From NCBI GenBank assembly GCA_002438865.1, contig DJRJ01000078.1, positions 1 to 61,909 on the forward strand: a stretch of DNA of 61,909 nt, in the 5' to 3' direction. The notes beneath the pieces were generated by a model. It was not told the origin of the DNA. It was given only the letters and a program-made list of their open reading frames with translations, and searched no databases. This document shows, piece after piece, positions 26,132 through 35,239 of the stretch (positions within the stretch are counted from its first letter, which is position 1; each line of letters starts with the position of its first letter). The DNA is from Clostridiales bacterium UBA6363 (GTDB lineage: Bacteria; Bacillota; Clostridia; UBA1381). Position numbers and translations under genes: made by a program.

Positions 26132-27592
26132 ATGAAAAAAAATTTCTTATCAATTTTACTTGCATTAACTGTTTTTTCGGGCGGTATGGCATGGGCGGTT
26201 GACAATGACGATGTGCCGACACCTGATGAAATAGGCTCTCGTCAGGAGTGGTATGACGGCTTTTATACCGACAAAGACGGCGAAGAACAATTCGAAGAAG
26301 GTATACCGATTGATGAGGGATTTTCAGAAGATGATCTTCTAAAAATGCACTTTTTTGAGGAAGTCAAGTTAGATGGCAATGAATTAGTATGGAATATAAA
26401 CGATGGTCTTGGTGATATTTTTGAAATGGGTGACCCTATAGCTAAATACATTTCCGATGACTTCAGATACAATATTCTTTCGAGGAGCGGCGGCAAAGTT
26501 GTCGGAATTGACAGCTTAAATAAGGGCAGACCCTACGAAGAAGCAGAAAAAGATATTACCGCACGAACAGATTTAAGAGAAGAACAAAAACAAGACTTGC
26601 TTAAATGGGCTAAGGAAGTCTCGAATAAATGGTATGTCTCGTCATCAAGGCAATTCAATCCGGGTACTGTTTTTTATACGATGCCGGAAATTGAAGAAAA
26701 AATCAGCAAGGCAGGCATAAACGATCCCGAAAAAATACTTTATGTGCGTTGTCCCGGCTATATAAATTACTTTGCATATATAAAAACAGCAGACACAGAA
26801 TATATAATTCCGTTTGCGGTTTCTGACAAGCTTGTTGATCTGCAATCGGGAGGTTTGTATTCCTATGATGAAGCAAAAACCGCATTTACTAATATGTGGC
26901 AAAACAAAACCACTCCTACGCCGAAAGCAACTGCAACACCTAAACCGACTACAACGCCTAAACCGACGGCAAAGCCGACGGAAACTCCCGAACCGACCGA
27001 AAAACCGACTGCAAGTCCGAAACCGACGGCAACACCTTCCGCAACGGCTGAACCACAGCCGACCGCAAAGCCGGATTGTTCATCATGGGCAGAGTCTGAC
27101 ATAGAAAACGCAGTTTCAAAAAAGATACTCCCGCAGGATATGCAGAGTGGTTACACAAAGCTTATTGACCGTGCGGATTTCTGCCGTATAGCGTACAATA
27201 TGCTCGACATAAGCGGAAAAGCGGAAAATGTAAACAGCGGAACTCATTTTGACGACATCAGTATGAAAGAAATATATATGTTATCGGGTATGGGAATTAT
27301 AAACGGCAAAGGTGAGAATAAATTTGCCCCGAACGATAATATAACACGTGAAGAAGCGGCGGCAATACTGTCGAGAATGGTATCGTACCTTAAGCTTAAT
27401 CTTCCCGAACAGAGCGGAACACACTACAGCGACGACGGCGAAATCTCCGATTGGGCAAAGGAAAATGTGTATGATGTTAAAAAGCTCGGCGTAATGCAGG
27501 GCGTGGACGGCAACAAGTTCGACCCAAAATCGGGTTATACAAAGGAACAGGCAATAGTGACAATTATGCGTGTAATGAAAAATATTAAATAA
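26132..27592 (+). CDS. Secreted SLH-domain surface protein with a Pro/Thr-rich linker
   Basis: This 486-residue exported protein starts with a signal peptide (MKKNFLSILLALTVFSGGMA). Residues about 25-265 are an acidic domain I do not recognise. Residues about 265-320 are a low-complexity Pro-Thr-Lys linker (repeats of TPKPT and KPTATP), as in cell-wall-spanning spacers. The C-terminal 170 residues hold three S-layer homology motifs, clearest in LSGMGIINGKGENKFAPNDN then ITREEAAAIL, and in VKKLGVMQGVDGNKFDP. SLH domains anchor proteins non-covalently to pyruvylated secondary cell-wall polymer. The ATG after AAGGAGG is chosen; the upstream in-frame ATG lacks a site. It is monocistronic between a promoter and a terminator, with palindromic repeats on both sides. 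The N-terminal function is unknown. Confidence 0.88.
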   Translation: MKKNFLSILLALTVFSGGMAWAVDNDDVPTPDEIGSRQEWYDGFYTDKDGEEQFEEGIPIDEGFSEDDLLKMHFFEEVKLDGNELVWNINDGLGDIFEMGDPIAKYISDDFRYNILSRSGGKVVGIDSLNKGRPYEEAEKDITARTDLREEQKQDLLKWAKEVSNKWYVSSSRQFNPGTVFYTMPEIEEKISKAGINDPEKILYVRCPGYINYFAYIKTADTEYIIPFAVSDKLVDLQSGGLYSYDEAKTAFTNMWQNKTTPTPKATATPKPTTTPKPTAKPTETPEPTEKPTASPKPTATPSATAEPQPTAKPDCSSWAESDIENAVSKKILPQDMQSGYTKLIDRADFCRIAYNMLDISGKAENVNSGTHFDDISMKEIYMLSGMGIINGKGENKFAPNDNITREEAAAILSRMVSYLKLNLPEQSGTHYSDDGEISDWAKENVYDVKKLGVMQGVDGNKFDPKSGYTKEQAIVTIMRVMKNIK

Positions 27593-27598
27593 CAGTAA

Positions 27599-27628
27599 GA
27601 AACGGACGATGCAAGCATTGTCCGTTTC
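27599..27628 (+). terminator. Terminator after the SLH surface-protein gene
   Basis: GAAACGGAC-type arm pairs with GTCCGTTTC around GATGCAAGCATT, followed by a T-rich stretch, seven bases past the stop codon. Confidence 0.75.
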
Positions 27629-27648
27629 GTTGTGTATTTTCACAATCT

Positions 27649-27677
27649 GTAGGGGTTGTGATGCCCACATCAACCCG
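27649..27677 (+). repeat. Palindromic intergenic repeat, family A, with a two-base insertion
   Basis: GTAGGGGTTGTGATG then CCCACATCAACCCG. The left arm carries two extra bases relative to GGGTTGATG. Confidence 0.7.
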
Positions 27678-27706
27678 AAATGCTGTTCTGTGCATTGTAT
27701 GATTTA

Positions 27707-27732
27707 GGGACGATGAGGGCATCGTCCCCTAC
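27707..27732 (-). repeat. Palindromic intergenic repeat, family A, GGGACGATG variant
   Basis: Perfect arms GGGACGATG and CATCGTCCC around AGGG, ending in CTAC. Confidence 0.75.
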
Positions 27733-27778
27733 CGGCAAATTGCAGACATAACGAAAGAATTGCGGGCGTTTTCTCTTC

Positions 27779-27804
27779 CGGCGGGAGCAAGCCCCTGCCC
27801 TACG
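27779..27804 (-). repeat. Palindromic intergenic repeat, family B, inverted copy
   Basis: CGGCGGGAGC, AA, then GCCCCTGCC followed by CTACGG. This is the reverse orientation of the copies at 25551 and 59326, with one base changed in an arm. Confidence 0.7.
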
Positions 27805-27825
27805 GCGTGCGGTTTTCGCAAAATT

Positions 27826-27852
27826 GTAGGGGTCGATGCCCTCATCGACCCA
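27826..27852 (+). repeat. Palindromic intergenic repeat, family A, GGGTCGATG variant
   Basis: Perfect arms GGGTCGATG and CATCGACCC around CCCT, preceded by GTAG. Confidence 0.75.
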
Positions 27853-27897
27853 CAATTTTCGCATTTGGTTTATGCTATCATATTCAATGAATGGAAA

Positions 27898-27949
27898 AAC
27901 AAACCGAACCCGACGGCGTACAAAGGTACTCCGAGCGGTTCGGTCTGTT
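27898..27949. repeat. Inverted-repeat element with AACAAACCGAACC ends
   Basis: AACAAACCGAACC and GGTTCGGTCTGTT pair over 12 of 13 positions, enclosing a GTAC-AAAG-GTAC segment. Its outer arms resemble those of the larger element at 43624-43721. Confidence 0.55.
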
Positions 27950-27953
27950 TACA

Positions 27954-27980
27954 GCAAAAAGGCACGTACTGCCTTTTTGC
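27954..27980 (-). terminator. Terminator after livF
   Basis: GCAAAAAGGCA and TGCCTTTTTGC form a perfect 11-bp stem with a five-base loop, 30 bases past the livF stop codon. Confidence 0.75.
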
Positions 27981-28009
27981 GTTTCGAATATTTTTAACAT
28001 TCACTGAGA

Positions 28010-28708
28010 TTAGCCGCCTAAATATGCTTTCTTAATCTCATCACTGCTTGCAAGCTCCGCTCCCGTGCCGGAAAGCTTTATTCTTCCCGATTCGAGTACG
28101 TATGCTCTGTCGGCAACGTGGAGCGCCATTTCGGCGTTCTGCTCAACGAGCAAAATTGTTGTTCCCGACTCGTGAAGCTCCTTTATTATATCAAATATCT
28201 GCTGTACGAGTATCGGCGCAAGTCCCATTGACGGCTCATCGAGCATCATAAGCTTAGGCTTGCTCATAAGCGCTCTGCCCATTGCAAGCATCTGCTGTTC
28301 ACCGCCCGAAAGAGTTCCGGCAATCTGATTCATTCTGTGCTTTAATCTCGGGAAACGTGTGAACACGTCCTCGATACCTGCTTTTACATTCGACGGATTT
28401 GTATATGCTCCCATTTCGAGATTTTCCAAAACCGTCATCTGCAAAAATACGTGACGTCCCTCCGGAACGTGCGCAAGTCCTCTTGAAACAAGCTTGTATG
28501 CGTCCGTATGCGAGATGTCCTCGTCAAACAGTGTGATAGAGCCTGTCTTAGAACGCAAAAGTCCCGATATTGTGCGCAGTGTGGTGGATTTTCCCGCACC
28601 GTTCGCACCTATAAGCGCAACTATTTCGCCGTCCTTTACCTCTAAGGAAACGTCCTTTAATGCATGGATTTGTCCGTAATAAACGTTTATATTATCAACC
28701 TTAAGCAT
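28010..28708 (-). CDS. livF: Branched-chain amino acid ABC transporter ATP-binding protein LivF
   Basis: This 232-residue ATPase sits on the inner face of the membrane and powers the Liv importer. Walker A is GANGAGKST (about residue 35), the ABC signature is [16 protein letters not shown], and Walker B is [13 protein letters not shown]. The [21 protein letters not shown] segment is typical of LivF rather than LivG. It is the last gene of livJHMGF, three bases after livG, and ends at a terminator. Substrates would be leucine, isoleucine and valine, though some family members import other amino acids or amides. Confidence 0.95.
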   Translation of the reverse strand: MLKVDNINVYYGQIHALKDVSLEVKDGEIVALIGANGAGKSTTLRTISGLLRSKTGSITLFDEDISHTDAYKLVSRGLAHVPEGRHVFLQMTVLENLEMGAYTNPSNVKAGIEDVFTRFPRLKHRMNQIAGTLSGGEQQMLAMGRALMSKPKLMMLDEPSMGLAPILVQQIFDIIKELHESGTTILLVEQNAEMALHVADRAYVLESGRIKLSGTGAELASSDEIKKAYLGG

Positions 28709-28711
28709 AAA

Positions 28712-29542
28712 TTACGCCTCCTTTTTCTTGCCGAGGTATGCCTCTATTACCTTCGGGTCGGATTTTATCTCGTCGGGCGTACCCTTTGCGATAACCTTAC
28801 CGTGGTCAAGCACGCATATTCCCTCGCAGATATTCATTACAAGGTTCATATCATGCTCGATAAGCATAACGGCAATGCTGAAATTATCTCTTATTCGTCT
28901 GATATTTTCCATAAGCTCGCTCGTTTCGGACGGGTTCATACCTGCCGCAGGCTCATCGAGAAGAATTATTCCCGGGTGAGTGGCAAGCGCACGGGCAATC
29001 TCAAGACGTCTTTGCTCACCGTAAGGCAGTGAGCCTGCCTGATGGTCTGCAAGATCCGCCATATCAAAAAAGTCGAGCAATTCAAGCGCTTCTTCTCTCG
29101 ATTTCTTCTCCGAGCTTCTGTAACCGCCGATATGCGTCAGCGAGGAGAACAGGCTCTGATGTATCGAGTTATGAAGTCCGACTTTTACGTTATCTATAAC
29201 TGACATATCCGAGAAAAGGCGGATATTCTGGAAAGTACGTGCAATACCCATACGGCTTACCTGTGCGCAGGTTTTTCTTGCGGTCGGGTGACCGTCAAAC
29301 ATAACTGCGCCTCTTGTGGGCTGATACACATTTGTAAGAAGATTGAACACGGTCGTTTTTCCCGCGCCGTTAGGACCGATAAGTCCGGCAATCTCCGTTC
29401 TGCCCACTGCAAGCGATAAATCGTCCACGGCGGTAAGTCCGCCGAAGTCTATGCCGAGATGATGCGTTTCAAGTATGGGGGTTTTATCCACGTCACGTTC
29501 CGGAACTATTGCTCTGCTCGGAACCGGTACCATTTTATCCAT
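28712..29542 (-). CDS. livG: Branched-chain amino acid ABC transporter ATP-binding protein LivG
   Basis: This 276-residue ATPase is the partner of LivF. Walker A is [15 protein letters not shown] and the signature helix is [15 protein letters not shown], the form typical of LivG. Walker B is [15 protein letters not shown] and the H-loop is [10 protein letters not shown]. The C-terminal tail (LGKKKEA) extends past the core as expected. Its ATG directly follows the livM stop codon without a gap, so translation is coupled. The first 20 residues are less conserved, and a start at the internal Met (residue 4) is possible. Confidence 0.95.
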   Translation of the reverse strand: MDKMVPVPSRAIVPERDVDKTPILETHHLGIDFGGLTAVDDLSLAVGRTEIAGLIGPNGAGKTTVFNLLTNVYQPTRGAVMFDGHPTARKTCAQVSRMGIARTFQNIRLFSDMSVIDNVKVGLHNSIHQSLFSSLTHIGGYRSSEKKSREEALELLDFFDMADLADHQAGSLPYGEQRRLEIARALATHPGIILLDEPAAGMNPSETSELMENIRRIRDNFSIAVMLIEHDMNLVMNICEGICVLDHGKVIAKGTPDEIKSDPKVIEAYLGKKKEA

Positions 29543-30610
29543 TTAGCTCTCCCCCTGTCCTTCGGATTTTCGGTTTCGCACTTTATCCATAATTCTTTCT
29601 CCGAACTGCTTTGCTTTGGTGCTGTTCGTTATAAGCATTACAAGGATAAGCACTATTGCGTATATCAACATTCTGTAATCGGCAAGTCCTCTCAAAAGCT
29701 CGGGGAGCATATAGAGAAGCGCCGTTGCGATTATTGTTCCTACAATATTTCCCATTCCGCCCAAAACGACGAATACGAGAATGAGTATCGAAGTATTGAA
29801 GTCAAACTTCTTAGCCGCAATGGTTGAGAAGTTCATTGCGTAAAGCGCTCCCGCCATACCGGCAAGAACCGCCGATATAATGAACGCCGTAAGCTTATAG
29901 CGTGTTATGCCTATGCCGACTGATTCGGCGGCAATTCTGTTATCACGGATAGCGGTAACAGCACGGCCCGACTTACTGTTTACAAAATTCAAAACGATAA
30001 ACAGCGTGAACAGGATAAGGAGTACGCCTGCACCGAACGACGCCATTTTTGTTATTCCGACCGCACCCTGCGGTCCGTTTAAGATAAGCTTGCCGTTTTC
30101 CATACCGAGTGCGTCGGCGCTTGTCATATTGAAATGAAGTCCCGACTTATCAACACCGATATACAGGCAGTTTATGATATTCTTTATTATCTCGCCGAAC
30201 GCAAGCGTTACTATAGCAAGATAGTCGCCCCTCAGACGGAGAACAGGAATACCGATAAGCAATCCGGCAATTCCGGCAAACAATCCGCCGACAATGATTG
30301 CGATAAGCAAAATCAATCCTTTGGACGGGATTGCGTCCTGCAAACATACCGCCGTTATAACTCCCGTGAACGCTCCCACGCTCATAAATCCGGCATGACC
30401 GAGACTCAGCTCGCCCAAAAATCCGACCGTAAGATTAAGCGATATTGCCATTACTATATAAGTACATATAGGCACAAGCTGTCCGCTTATAGAGTTGTTT
30501 ATCTTTCCTGCCGACTGCAAAGGAAAGAGAATTACAAACGCCAGTATTACAAGACCGTAAGCTTTGATATTGGTCAGGGTGAATTTATTCATTTTCTTTA
30601 ATTTATTCAT
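29543..30610 (-). CDS. livM: Branched-chain amino acid ABC transporter permease LivM
   Basis: This 355-residue inner-membrane permease has nine to ten hydrophobic helices. The LivM family motif LSLGHAGFMSVGAF and the cytoplasmic coupling motif AVTAIRDNRIAAESVGI are both present, the latter contacting the ATPases. It forms the channel with LivH. The gene lies between livH (9-base gap) and livG (no gap), which is the standard order. Confidence 0.94.
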   Translation of the reverse strand: MNKLKKMNKFTLTNIKAYGLVILAFVILFPLQSAGKINNSISGQLVPICTYIVMAISLNLTVGFLGELSLGHAGFMSVGAFTGVITAVCLQDAIPSKGLILLIAIIVGGLFAGIAGLLIGIPVLRLRGDYLAIVTLAFGEIIKNIINCLYIGVDKSGLHFNMTSADALGMENGKLILNGPQGAVGITKMASFGAGVLLILFTLFIVLNFVNSKSGRAVTAIRDNRIAAESVGIGITRYKLTAFIISAVLAGMAGALYAMNFSTIAAKKFDFNTSILILVFVVLGGMGNIVGTIIATALLYMLPELLRGLADYRMLIYAIVLILVMLITNSTKAKQFGERIMDKVRNRKSEGQGES

Positions 30611-30619
30611 AATGTCACC

Positions 30620-31501
30620 TCACACCTTCTCAGTAATCTTTTTGCCGAGTATTCCCGACGGCTTAACAAGAAGCACGATGATAAGCACGGCAAAAACGAT
30701 AGCGTCCGATAAAGCTGTTGAAATATATGATTTGCTGAATATCTCGATTATACCGAGAAGTATTCCGCCTATCATAGCGCCCGGGATTGAGCCTATTCCT
30801 CCGAATACCGCAGCGGTAAACGCTTTGATACCGGGCATTGAGCCGGTTGTCGGAACAAGCACGGGATATGCCGAGCAGAGCAGTACGCCTGCGATTGCCG
30901 CAAGTGCGCTGCCGATTGCGAACGTGACGGAAATGGTAACGTTTACATTGATACCCATAAGCTCCGCTGCGTCCTTATCCTCCGATACGGCACGCATACC
31001 TTTTCCCATTCTTGTTCTCTTTGTAAAGAGCATAAGGAATATCATAATAAGTATACAAGCCGCAACGGTAACGAGTGATTCAACCGTGATGATGAGCTTA
31101 CCTCCGAACAGGGAGATAGAGCCGAACGGAACAATCGAGCTGAACGTTTTAGGTGCGCTTCCCCATATAAGCAGCGCAACGTTCTGAAGAAAATAGCTGA
31201 CGCCGATAGCCGTTATAAGAACTGCCAGCGAGCTTGCTTTTCTGAGCGGTCTGTATGCAAGACCCTCGATAAGAATACCGAGCACCGTACACACCGCCAT
31301 CGCCATAACCACCGAAACAACCGGCGGCAGGTTCAGATACGTTGTTGCGCAGAAGGAAATGTACGCACCGACCATAATTACATCGCCGTGAGCAAAGTTA
31401 AGCATTTTTGCAATGCCGTAAACCATTGTGTATCCGAGTGCAATTATGGCGTAAACGCTTCCAAGACTTATTCCGTTTATTAAGTTAGAAATAAAAGCCA
31501 T
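30620..31501 (-). CDS. livH: Branched-chain amino acid ABC transporter permease LivH
   Basis: This 293-residue inner-membrane permease has about eight hydrophobic helices. The N-terminal signature GISLGSVYAIIALGYTMVYG, then NFAHGDVIMVGAY, marks LivH. The coupling segment GKGMRAVSEDKDAAELMGIN and the AVFGGIGSIPGAMIGG motif are intact. A hairpin-rich 167-base spacer separates it from the binding-protein gene upstream, which probably makes the permease mRNA less abundant than the binding-protein mRNA. Confidence 0.95.
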   Translation of the reverse strand: MAFISNLINGISLGSVYAIIALGYTMVYGIAKMLNFAHGDVIMVGAYISFCATTYLNLPPVVSVVMAMAVCTVLGILIEGLAYRPLRKASSLAVLITAIGVSYFLQNVALLIWGSAPKTFSSIVPFGSISLFGGKLIITVESLVTVAACILIMIFLMLFTKRTRMGKGMRAVSEDKDAAELMGINVNVTISVTFAIGSALAAIAGVLLCSAYPVLVPTTGSMPGIKAFTAAVFGGIGSIPGAMIGGILLGIIEIFSKSYISTALSDAIVFAVLIIVLLVKPSGILGKKITEKV

Positions 31502-31553
31502 TGTCTACACCTCTCCATTTTTTCATTATCCGGCCGGTTCATAAACCCGGGAA

Positions 31554-31625
31554 CACCGCTGTTCAAGTGTTTATGACCCGCTCAGATTAAAAAAGCAGAA
31601 AAGGAGGAGCCGCTTTTGGCAGCCT
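31554..31625 (-). terminator. Attenuating hairpins between livJ and livH
   Basis: Just past the livJ stop codon a stem of GGAGG..GCC with GGC..CCTCC ends in T-rich sequence (about 31594-31625). A second stem, GGTCATAAAC with GTTTATGAACC, follows (about 31554-31588). Partial termination here would give more binding protein than membrane components, a common arrangement. Confidence 0.65.
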
Positions 31626-31668
31626 CCTCTTTCTCCGTTGAAATAAAATCGTATTGTCAGAATATGTG

Positions 31669-32874
31669 TTACATACCTACATATACGCCGTTTTTAATTA
31701 TCATACCTTTCGGTTCCTTTGATACTTCACCGGTTTTTGACCAGGTCATACCTTCACCTGTAAGACCGTCAAGCTTAAAGTCTGATGCCGTGAATGCCGA
31801 AACAAGCTTTTCACCGATTGTCTTTGCGTCCATATCAGCTGTTACGCCGCTCTTCTTGCAAGCCTCATAGATTGCATAGATACAATCGTAAGCGTCTGCA
31901 GCGAACTGGTTCGGGGTTTCCTTATACTTTTCGTTGTACTTCTTAACAAAGCTCTGTGTCTTTTCGTCTGTAGCGTCTGCAGTAAACGGTGTCAGAAGCA
32001 TTACGTTCTCTGCAAGCGACTTATCGAAGTTTTCAAGAGTAAGGATACCGTCCATACCGTCAACGCCAAAGAACTTAGGCTCATACTGCATCTTCTTTGC
32101 CTGTGTAAGAATCATTGACGCCGGTGTGTAGTAAATCGGAAGGAATACTATATCGGCTCCCGCAGCTTTGATTTCGTTAAGCTGTGATGTGAAGTCATTT
32201 GCGGAGTCATCCGTAAATGTCTTTACACATACAATGTTAAGTCCGAGTTCCTGAGCTGTTGCCTGGAACTTCTGGAATATACCCGTTGAATATGCATCGG
32301 AGTTATTATAGATTATACCGATCTTTTCGCCGAGGTTCTGTTCCTTCATATACTTTGCCGAAGCAACACCCTGGTTAGGGTCTGTGAAACAAAGCTGGAA
32401 CATTGTATCTTTACGCTGAATTGTTACGTTACCGTTCTTATCCGGCTGACCGCCGAGAACGTCCGTTGACGATGCTGACGGTGTAAGTGCGAATATTCCG
32501 TCCGCATTTACTTCCGTTGAAACAGCGATACACGGCTGTGTTGTAACAGAACCGAGTGAAATCTGCATTCCCCAGTCCTTTAAGTTGTTATATGCATTAA
32601 CTGACTTTTCGGCGTCGTTTTCATCATCTTCAAACTTAAGGTCGAATTTTAAATCGCCCTTTGCGTTGATTTCTTCAACAGCAATTGAAGCGCCGTTCTT
32701 AACAGCCTGTCCGTATATGGCTGCTGCGCCTGTCAAAGGTCCGATACCGCCGATTTTGATTGCTCCGTCGGCACTGCCCGTTGATGATGTTGATGTATTG
32801 CCGCAGCCTGCGAATGCCGTTACAGCCATTGCCGCTGCCATCAATACGCTCGCCAATTTAGTAAATTTCTTCAT
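31669..32874 (-). CDS. livJ: Branched-chain amino acid ABC transporter substrate-binding lipoprotein
   Basis: This extracellular binding protein of 401 residues is anchored by a lipid. The signal peptide ends in the lipobox VTAFAGC with the modified Cys at about residue 24, followed by a Ser/Thr-rich linker. The rest is a type I periplasmic-binding fold of the Leu/Ile/Val family (GPLTGAAAIYGQAVKNGASI, LGSVTTQPCIAVSTEV, IGIIYNNSDAYSTGIFQ). The ligand is expected to be a branched-chain amino acid but cannot be read directly. I use the ATG after AAAGGA; the longer frame would run into the promoter. It heads livJHMGF. Confidence 0.92.
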   Translation of the reverse strand: MKKFTKLASVLMAAAMAVTAFAGCGNTSTSSTGSADGAIKIGGIGPLTGAAAIYGQAVKNGASIAVEEINAKGDLKFDLKFEDDENDAEKSVNAYNNLKDWGMQISLGSVTTQPCIAVSTEVNADGIFALTPSASSTDVLGGQPDKNGNVTIQRKDTMFQLCFTDPNQGVASAKYMKEQNLGEKIGIIYNNSDAYSTGIFQKFQATAQELGLNIVCVKTFTDDSANDFTSQLNEIKAAGADIVFLPIYYTPASMILTQAKKMQYEPKFFGVDGMDGILTLENFDKSLAENVMLLTPFTADATDEKTQSFVKKYNEKYKETPNQFAADAYDCIYAIYEACKKSGVTADMDAKTIGEKLVSAFTASDFKLDGLTGEGMTWSKTGEVSKEPKGMIIKNGVYVGM

Positions 32875-32923
32875 ATTTACCAGTCCTTTCTTTACAAAAA
32901 AACATATTCTTTTATAATTAAAC

Positions 32924-32952
32924 ATAATACCACAAACACTCCCTCCTGTCAA
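32924..32952 (-). promoter_or_regulatory. Promoter of the liv operon
   Basis: TTGACA (32947-32952) and TATTAT (32924-32929) on the minus strand are 17 bases apart, about 50 bases ahead of the livJ start. Confidence 0.88.
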
Positions 32953-33046
32953 TACTTATAAAACAGGTATATTATATTTGATTAAATTTTAATAATGGAT
33001 TTTAATTTTTATGCATAGTTTTTGTTTATTTATTCAGTTACGGGTA

Positions 33047-33075
33047 TTGAAAATATTCCCTTTTTGCTGTATAAT
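33047..33075 (+). promoter_or_regulatory. Promoter of the cupin gene
   Basis: TTGAAA (33047-33052) and TATAAT (33070-33075) are 17 bases apart. Confidence 0.7.
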
Positions 33076-33165
33076 ATATGGTGAAAAGCAAATAATGAAT
33101 AATGTATAATTTGATGGTTAAACCGTGTAATTATAAATTATTCCGCATTGAAAGGGAGTATTGAT

Positions 33166-33489
33166 ATGATTAAAAACATTAACAAAGCGGAGGTTCTGGA
33201 GCTTAAAAACGAGGTTTCGTATCAGGACGGACAGGTTGTGAGCAAAACGCTTGCACAGAACGAACACGTGAGCCTTACGCTGTTTGCGTTTGAAAAGGGT
33301 GAGGAGATTAGCACGCACGAATCGGGCGGCGACGCAATGGTTACGGTGCTTGAGGGCACGGGAAAATTCACCGTCGGCGGTGTGTGCCACATTCTGCACG
33401 AGGGCGAGAGCATAATTATGCCGAAAAAAGTTCCGCACGCCGTTTACGGCGAGGAACGCTTTAAAATGCTTTTGACCGTTATATTTTAA
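33166..33489 (+). CDS. Small cupin-domain protein
   Basis: This 107-residue single-domain beta-barrel protein of the cupin_2 type belongs to a group common in Clostridia. Motif 1 is degenerate (FEKGEEISTHESGGDAMVTV, keeping one His and a Glu/Asp) and motif 2 is GESIIMPKKVPHAVYG. These supply the residues that usually bind one metal ion. Small stand-alone cupins may act as isomerases, metal-binding or regulatory proteins, and the role cannot be fixed here. It is transcribed alone from its own promoter, with AAAGGGAG before the ATG and a 14-bp terminator right after. Confidence 0.88.
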   Translation: MIKNINKAEVLELKNEVSYQDGQVVSKTLAQNEHVSLTLFAFEKGEEISTHESGGDAMVTVLEGTGKFTVGGVCHILHEGESIIMPKKVPHAVYGEERFKMLLTVIF

Positions 33490-33501
33490 CAGCGAGCTTT
33501 T

Positions 33502-33544
33502 AAGGTTAATTTACGATGCAACCGTAAATTAACCTTATTTTTTT
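33502..33544 (+). terminator. Terminator after the cupin gene
   Basis: AAGGTTAATTTACG and its exact complement form a 14-bp stem with a seven-base loop, followed by a T run. Confidence 0.93.
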
Positions 33545-33552
33545 GCCCGCAA

Positions 33553-33581
33553 AAAGGAGCAGTGAAATTCACTGCTCCTTT
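33553..33581 (-). terminator. Terminator after the SLH-NlpC/P60 gene
   Basis: AAAGGAGCAGTGAA pairs perfectly with TTCACTGCTCCTTT, with T-rich sequence on the minus-strand side. It lies 15 bases past the stop codon. Confidence 0.85.
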
Positions 33582-33596
33582 GAATTTTTAATATCA

Positions 33597-34925
33597 TCAG
33601 TATACTCGTCTTGCGCCTATATATCTCGATTCGTAATATCCCGTTGTGATGTCCGAGTACATTATTGTCTTACCTGTTGACGGCGCATGTATCATCATAC
33701 CCTCGCCGACATACATTCCAACGTGAGTTGCATAATCGCCGCTGCCGAAGAACACGAGGTCGCCCGGCTCAAGGTCCTGCTTTGAAACAGGCGTTCCGTT
33801 TTTGTGCATCTGATCGTCCGCTACACGGTAGAGCGAAATACCCTGCGATTTGCATATGTAATACATAAATCCCGAACAGTCAAAGCCTGACGGTGATGTT
33901 CCGCCCCACACGTACGGAACTCCGAGATATTTTGCCGCTTCGTCTATGAGCGCCTGTCCTTTCGGATTTGACGCAACATACACATGATGCTCCTTATCTG
34001 CTTTTTCCGAAGCTTTATATCTGAAATCCACAGGCACGCTGTAGCATTCGCTGCCGTCTGACATAACCGCGCCTACGATTATTGAATAATCCTTATTTGT
34101 TGAAAGCCAGGGTGCGTCAATTGTAACGGAGGTGCCGTCAACGTCCTCCCATATAACCGGCTGTGCCTTGCTGTCCTTTATAAGTACACGGTATTTTACC
34201 GCTCCGTCCGTTTCTGTCCAGTTGATTTCAAACTCGCCCTGTTCTATTTCCGAGTTATCCTCCGGCAGAGTGATTGTCGGAAGGTTTATTTCATAGCCGC
34301 TGTTTGCAAACTTCTCATATGAACGGTTTATGCTTGCTATAGCCTGTTCTCTTGTGGTTGCGCTTTCGGGCTTAAACGTATTGTCGCCCGCACTGCCCAT
34401 AATTGAATAGTTAAGCGCCGTTATTACGGAAGCCTTTGCCCAGTCGCTTACCTTGCTGCCATCGTCGAAATTATCTATTACGTATGCATCGCTCTCGTCC
34501 GAAAGCGAGAAATTAACTTCGCCTGCCGTGAGTGTGCTTACAAGCATCTTTGCCATTTCCTCACGTGTTACAAGCTTATCCGGCGTAAACTTATTATCGC
34601 CCGTGCCGGAAACTATTCCGTAGCAGTACGCCTGTGCGACCGCTAAATTATCAGTATCCTCAAACGGCGAAACCTCCGGCTCTATAAGCTCGGCGTCGTT
34701 TGAAAGCTTTTTATAAAGATTAACTGCGAGTTCGCAGAATTCCTGTCGTGTGATATTTGCTTTCATATCGTTTGATACGACCGAATATGAAACCAGTCCT
34801 GCTTCATTTGCCGACTGATATTCCGATACCGCCCATCCGCTCAAATCGGCTGCAAGTGCCGACGTTGTAGTCACTGCGGTTACAGCAAGAACAGATAAGA
34901 TAATTCTCTTCATTAATTTATTCAA
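33597..34925 (-). CDS. Secreted SLH-domain NlpC/P60 cell-wall hydrolase
   Basis: This 442-residue exported peptidoglycan hydrolase has a signal peptide (ending SALA, about residue 25). Two to three SLH motifs span about 25-215 (AYCYGIVSGTGDNKFTPDK, ALNYSIMGSAGDNTFKPES), followed by a fibronectin-like beta domain (about 220-305) and a C-terminal NlpC/P60 domain. The catalytic residues are visible: Cys in PSGFDCSGFMYY, His in ATHVGMYVG and His in MIHAPS. The enzyme should cleave D-Glu-meso-DAP-type or related peptide bonds while anchored to the wall polymer. The start is a TTG about ten bases after AGGAG; the nearest ATG, 12 bases further in, is too far from that site. It is monocistronic with a consensus promoter. 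Confidence 0.93.
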   Translation of the reverse strand: MNKLMKRIILSVLAVTAVTTTSALAADLSGWAVSEYQSANEAGLVSYSVVSNDMKANITRQEFCELAVNLYKKLSNDAELIEPEVSPFEDTDNLAVAQAYCYGIVSGTGDNKFTPDKLVTREEMAKMLVSTLTAGEVNFSLSDESDAYVIDNFDDGSKVSDWAKASVITALNYSIMGSAGDNTFKPESATTREQAIASINRSYEKFANSGYEINLPTITLPEDNSEIEQGEFEINWTETDGAVKYRVLIKDSKAQPVIWEDVDGTSVTIDAPWLSTNKDYSIIVGAVMSDGSECYSVPVDFRYKASEKADKEHHVYVASNPKGQALIDEAAKYLGVPYVWGGTSPSGFDCSGFMYYICKSQGISLYRVADDQMHKNGTPVSKQDLEPGDLVFFGSGDYATHVGMYVGEGMMIHAPSTGKTIMYSDITTGYYESRYIGARRVY

Positions 34926-35051
34926 GATTTTATTCTCTCCTTTTTATCGGCGTCGGTTATAAAAACCTCCGCTTTTCTAAAGACCGTTACCCTATTTTCT
35001 TCGTACGCTTTTTGTCAGTGAAAAAACACTCTAATCGAAATCATCGTTTGT

Positions 35052-35080
35052 ATTGTAACAGAAAAAACAAGCATTGTCAA
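35052..35080 (-). promoter_or_regulatory. Promoter of the SLH-NlpC/P60 gene
   Basis: TTGACA (35075-35080) and TACAAT (35052-35057) on the minus strand are 17 bases apart. The leader is about 120 bases with no RNA element I recognise. Confidence 0.85.
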
Positions 35081-35189
35081 GGGTTTGAGGGTAAAAATTT
35101 TACATTGTTTAAAATTTTCTTAAAAACTTTTTAAAAATTTAGTAATTTATTTGTAATAAATATGAGATTATGTCGAAATATATCGGAAA

Positions 35190-35232
35190 CAGTCCTGTAA
35201 AAATCCGTTTTCGGATAACAGGCTTGTTTTTA
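35190..35232 (+). terminator. Isolated terminator-like hairpin in the spacer before htrA
   Basis: CCTGT and ATCCG arms pair with CGGAT and ACAGG around TTTT and are followed by CTTGTTTTT. No gene on the plus strand ends here, so its origin is unclear. Confidence 0.45.
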
Positions 35233-35239
35233 AGAACCA

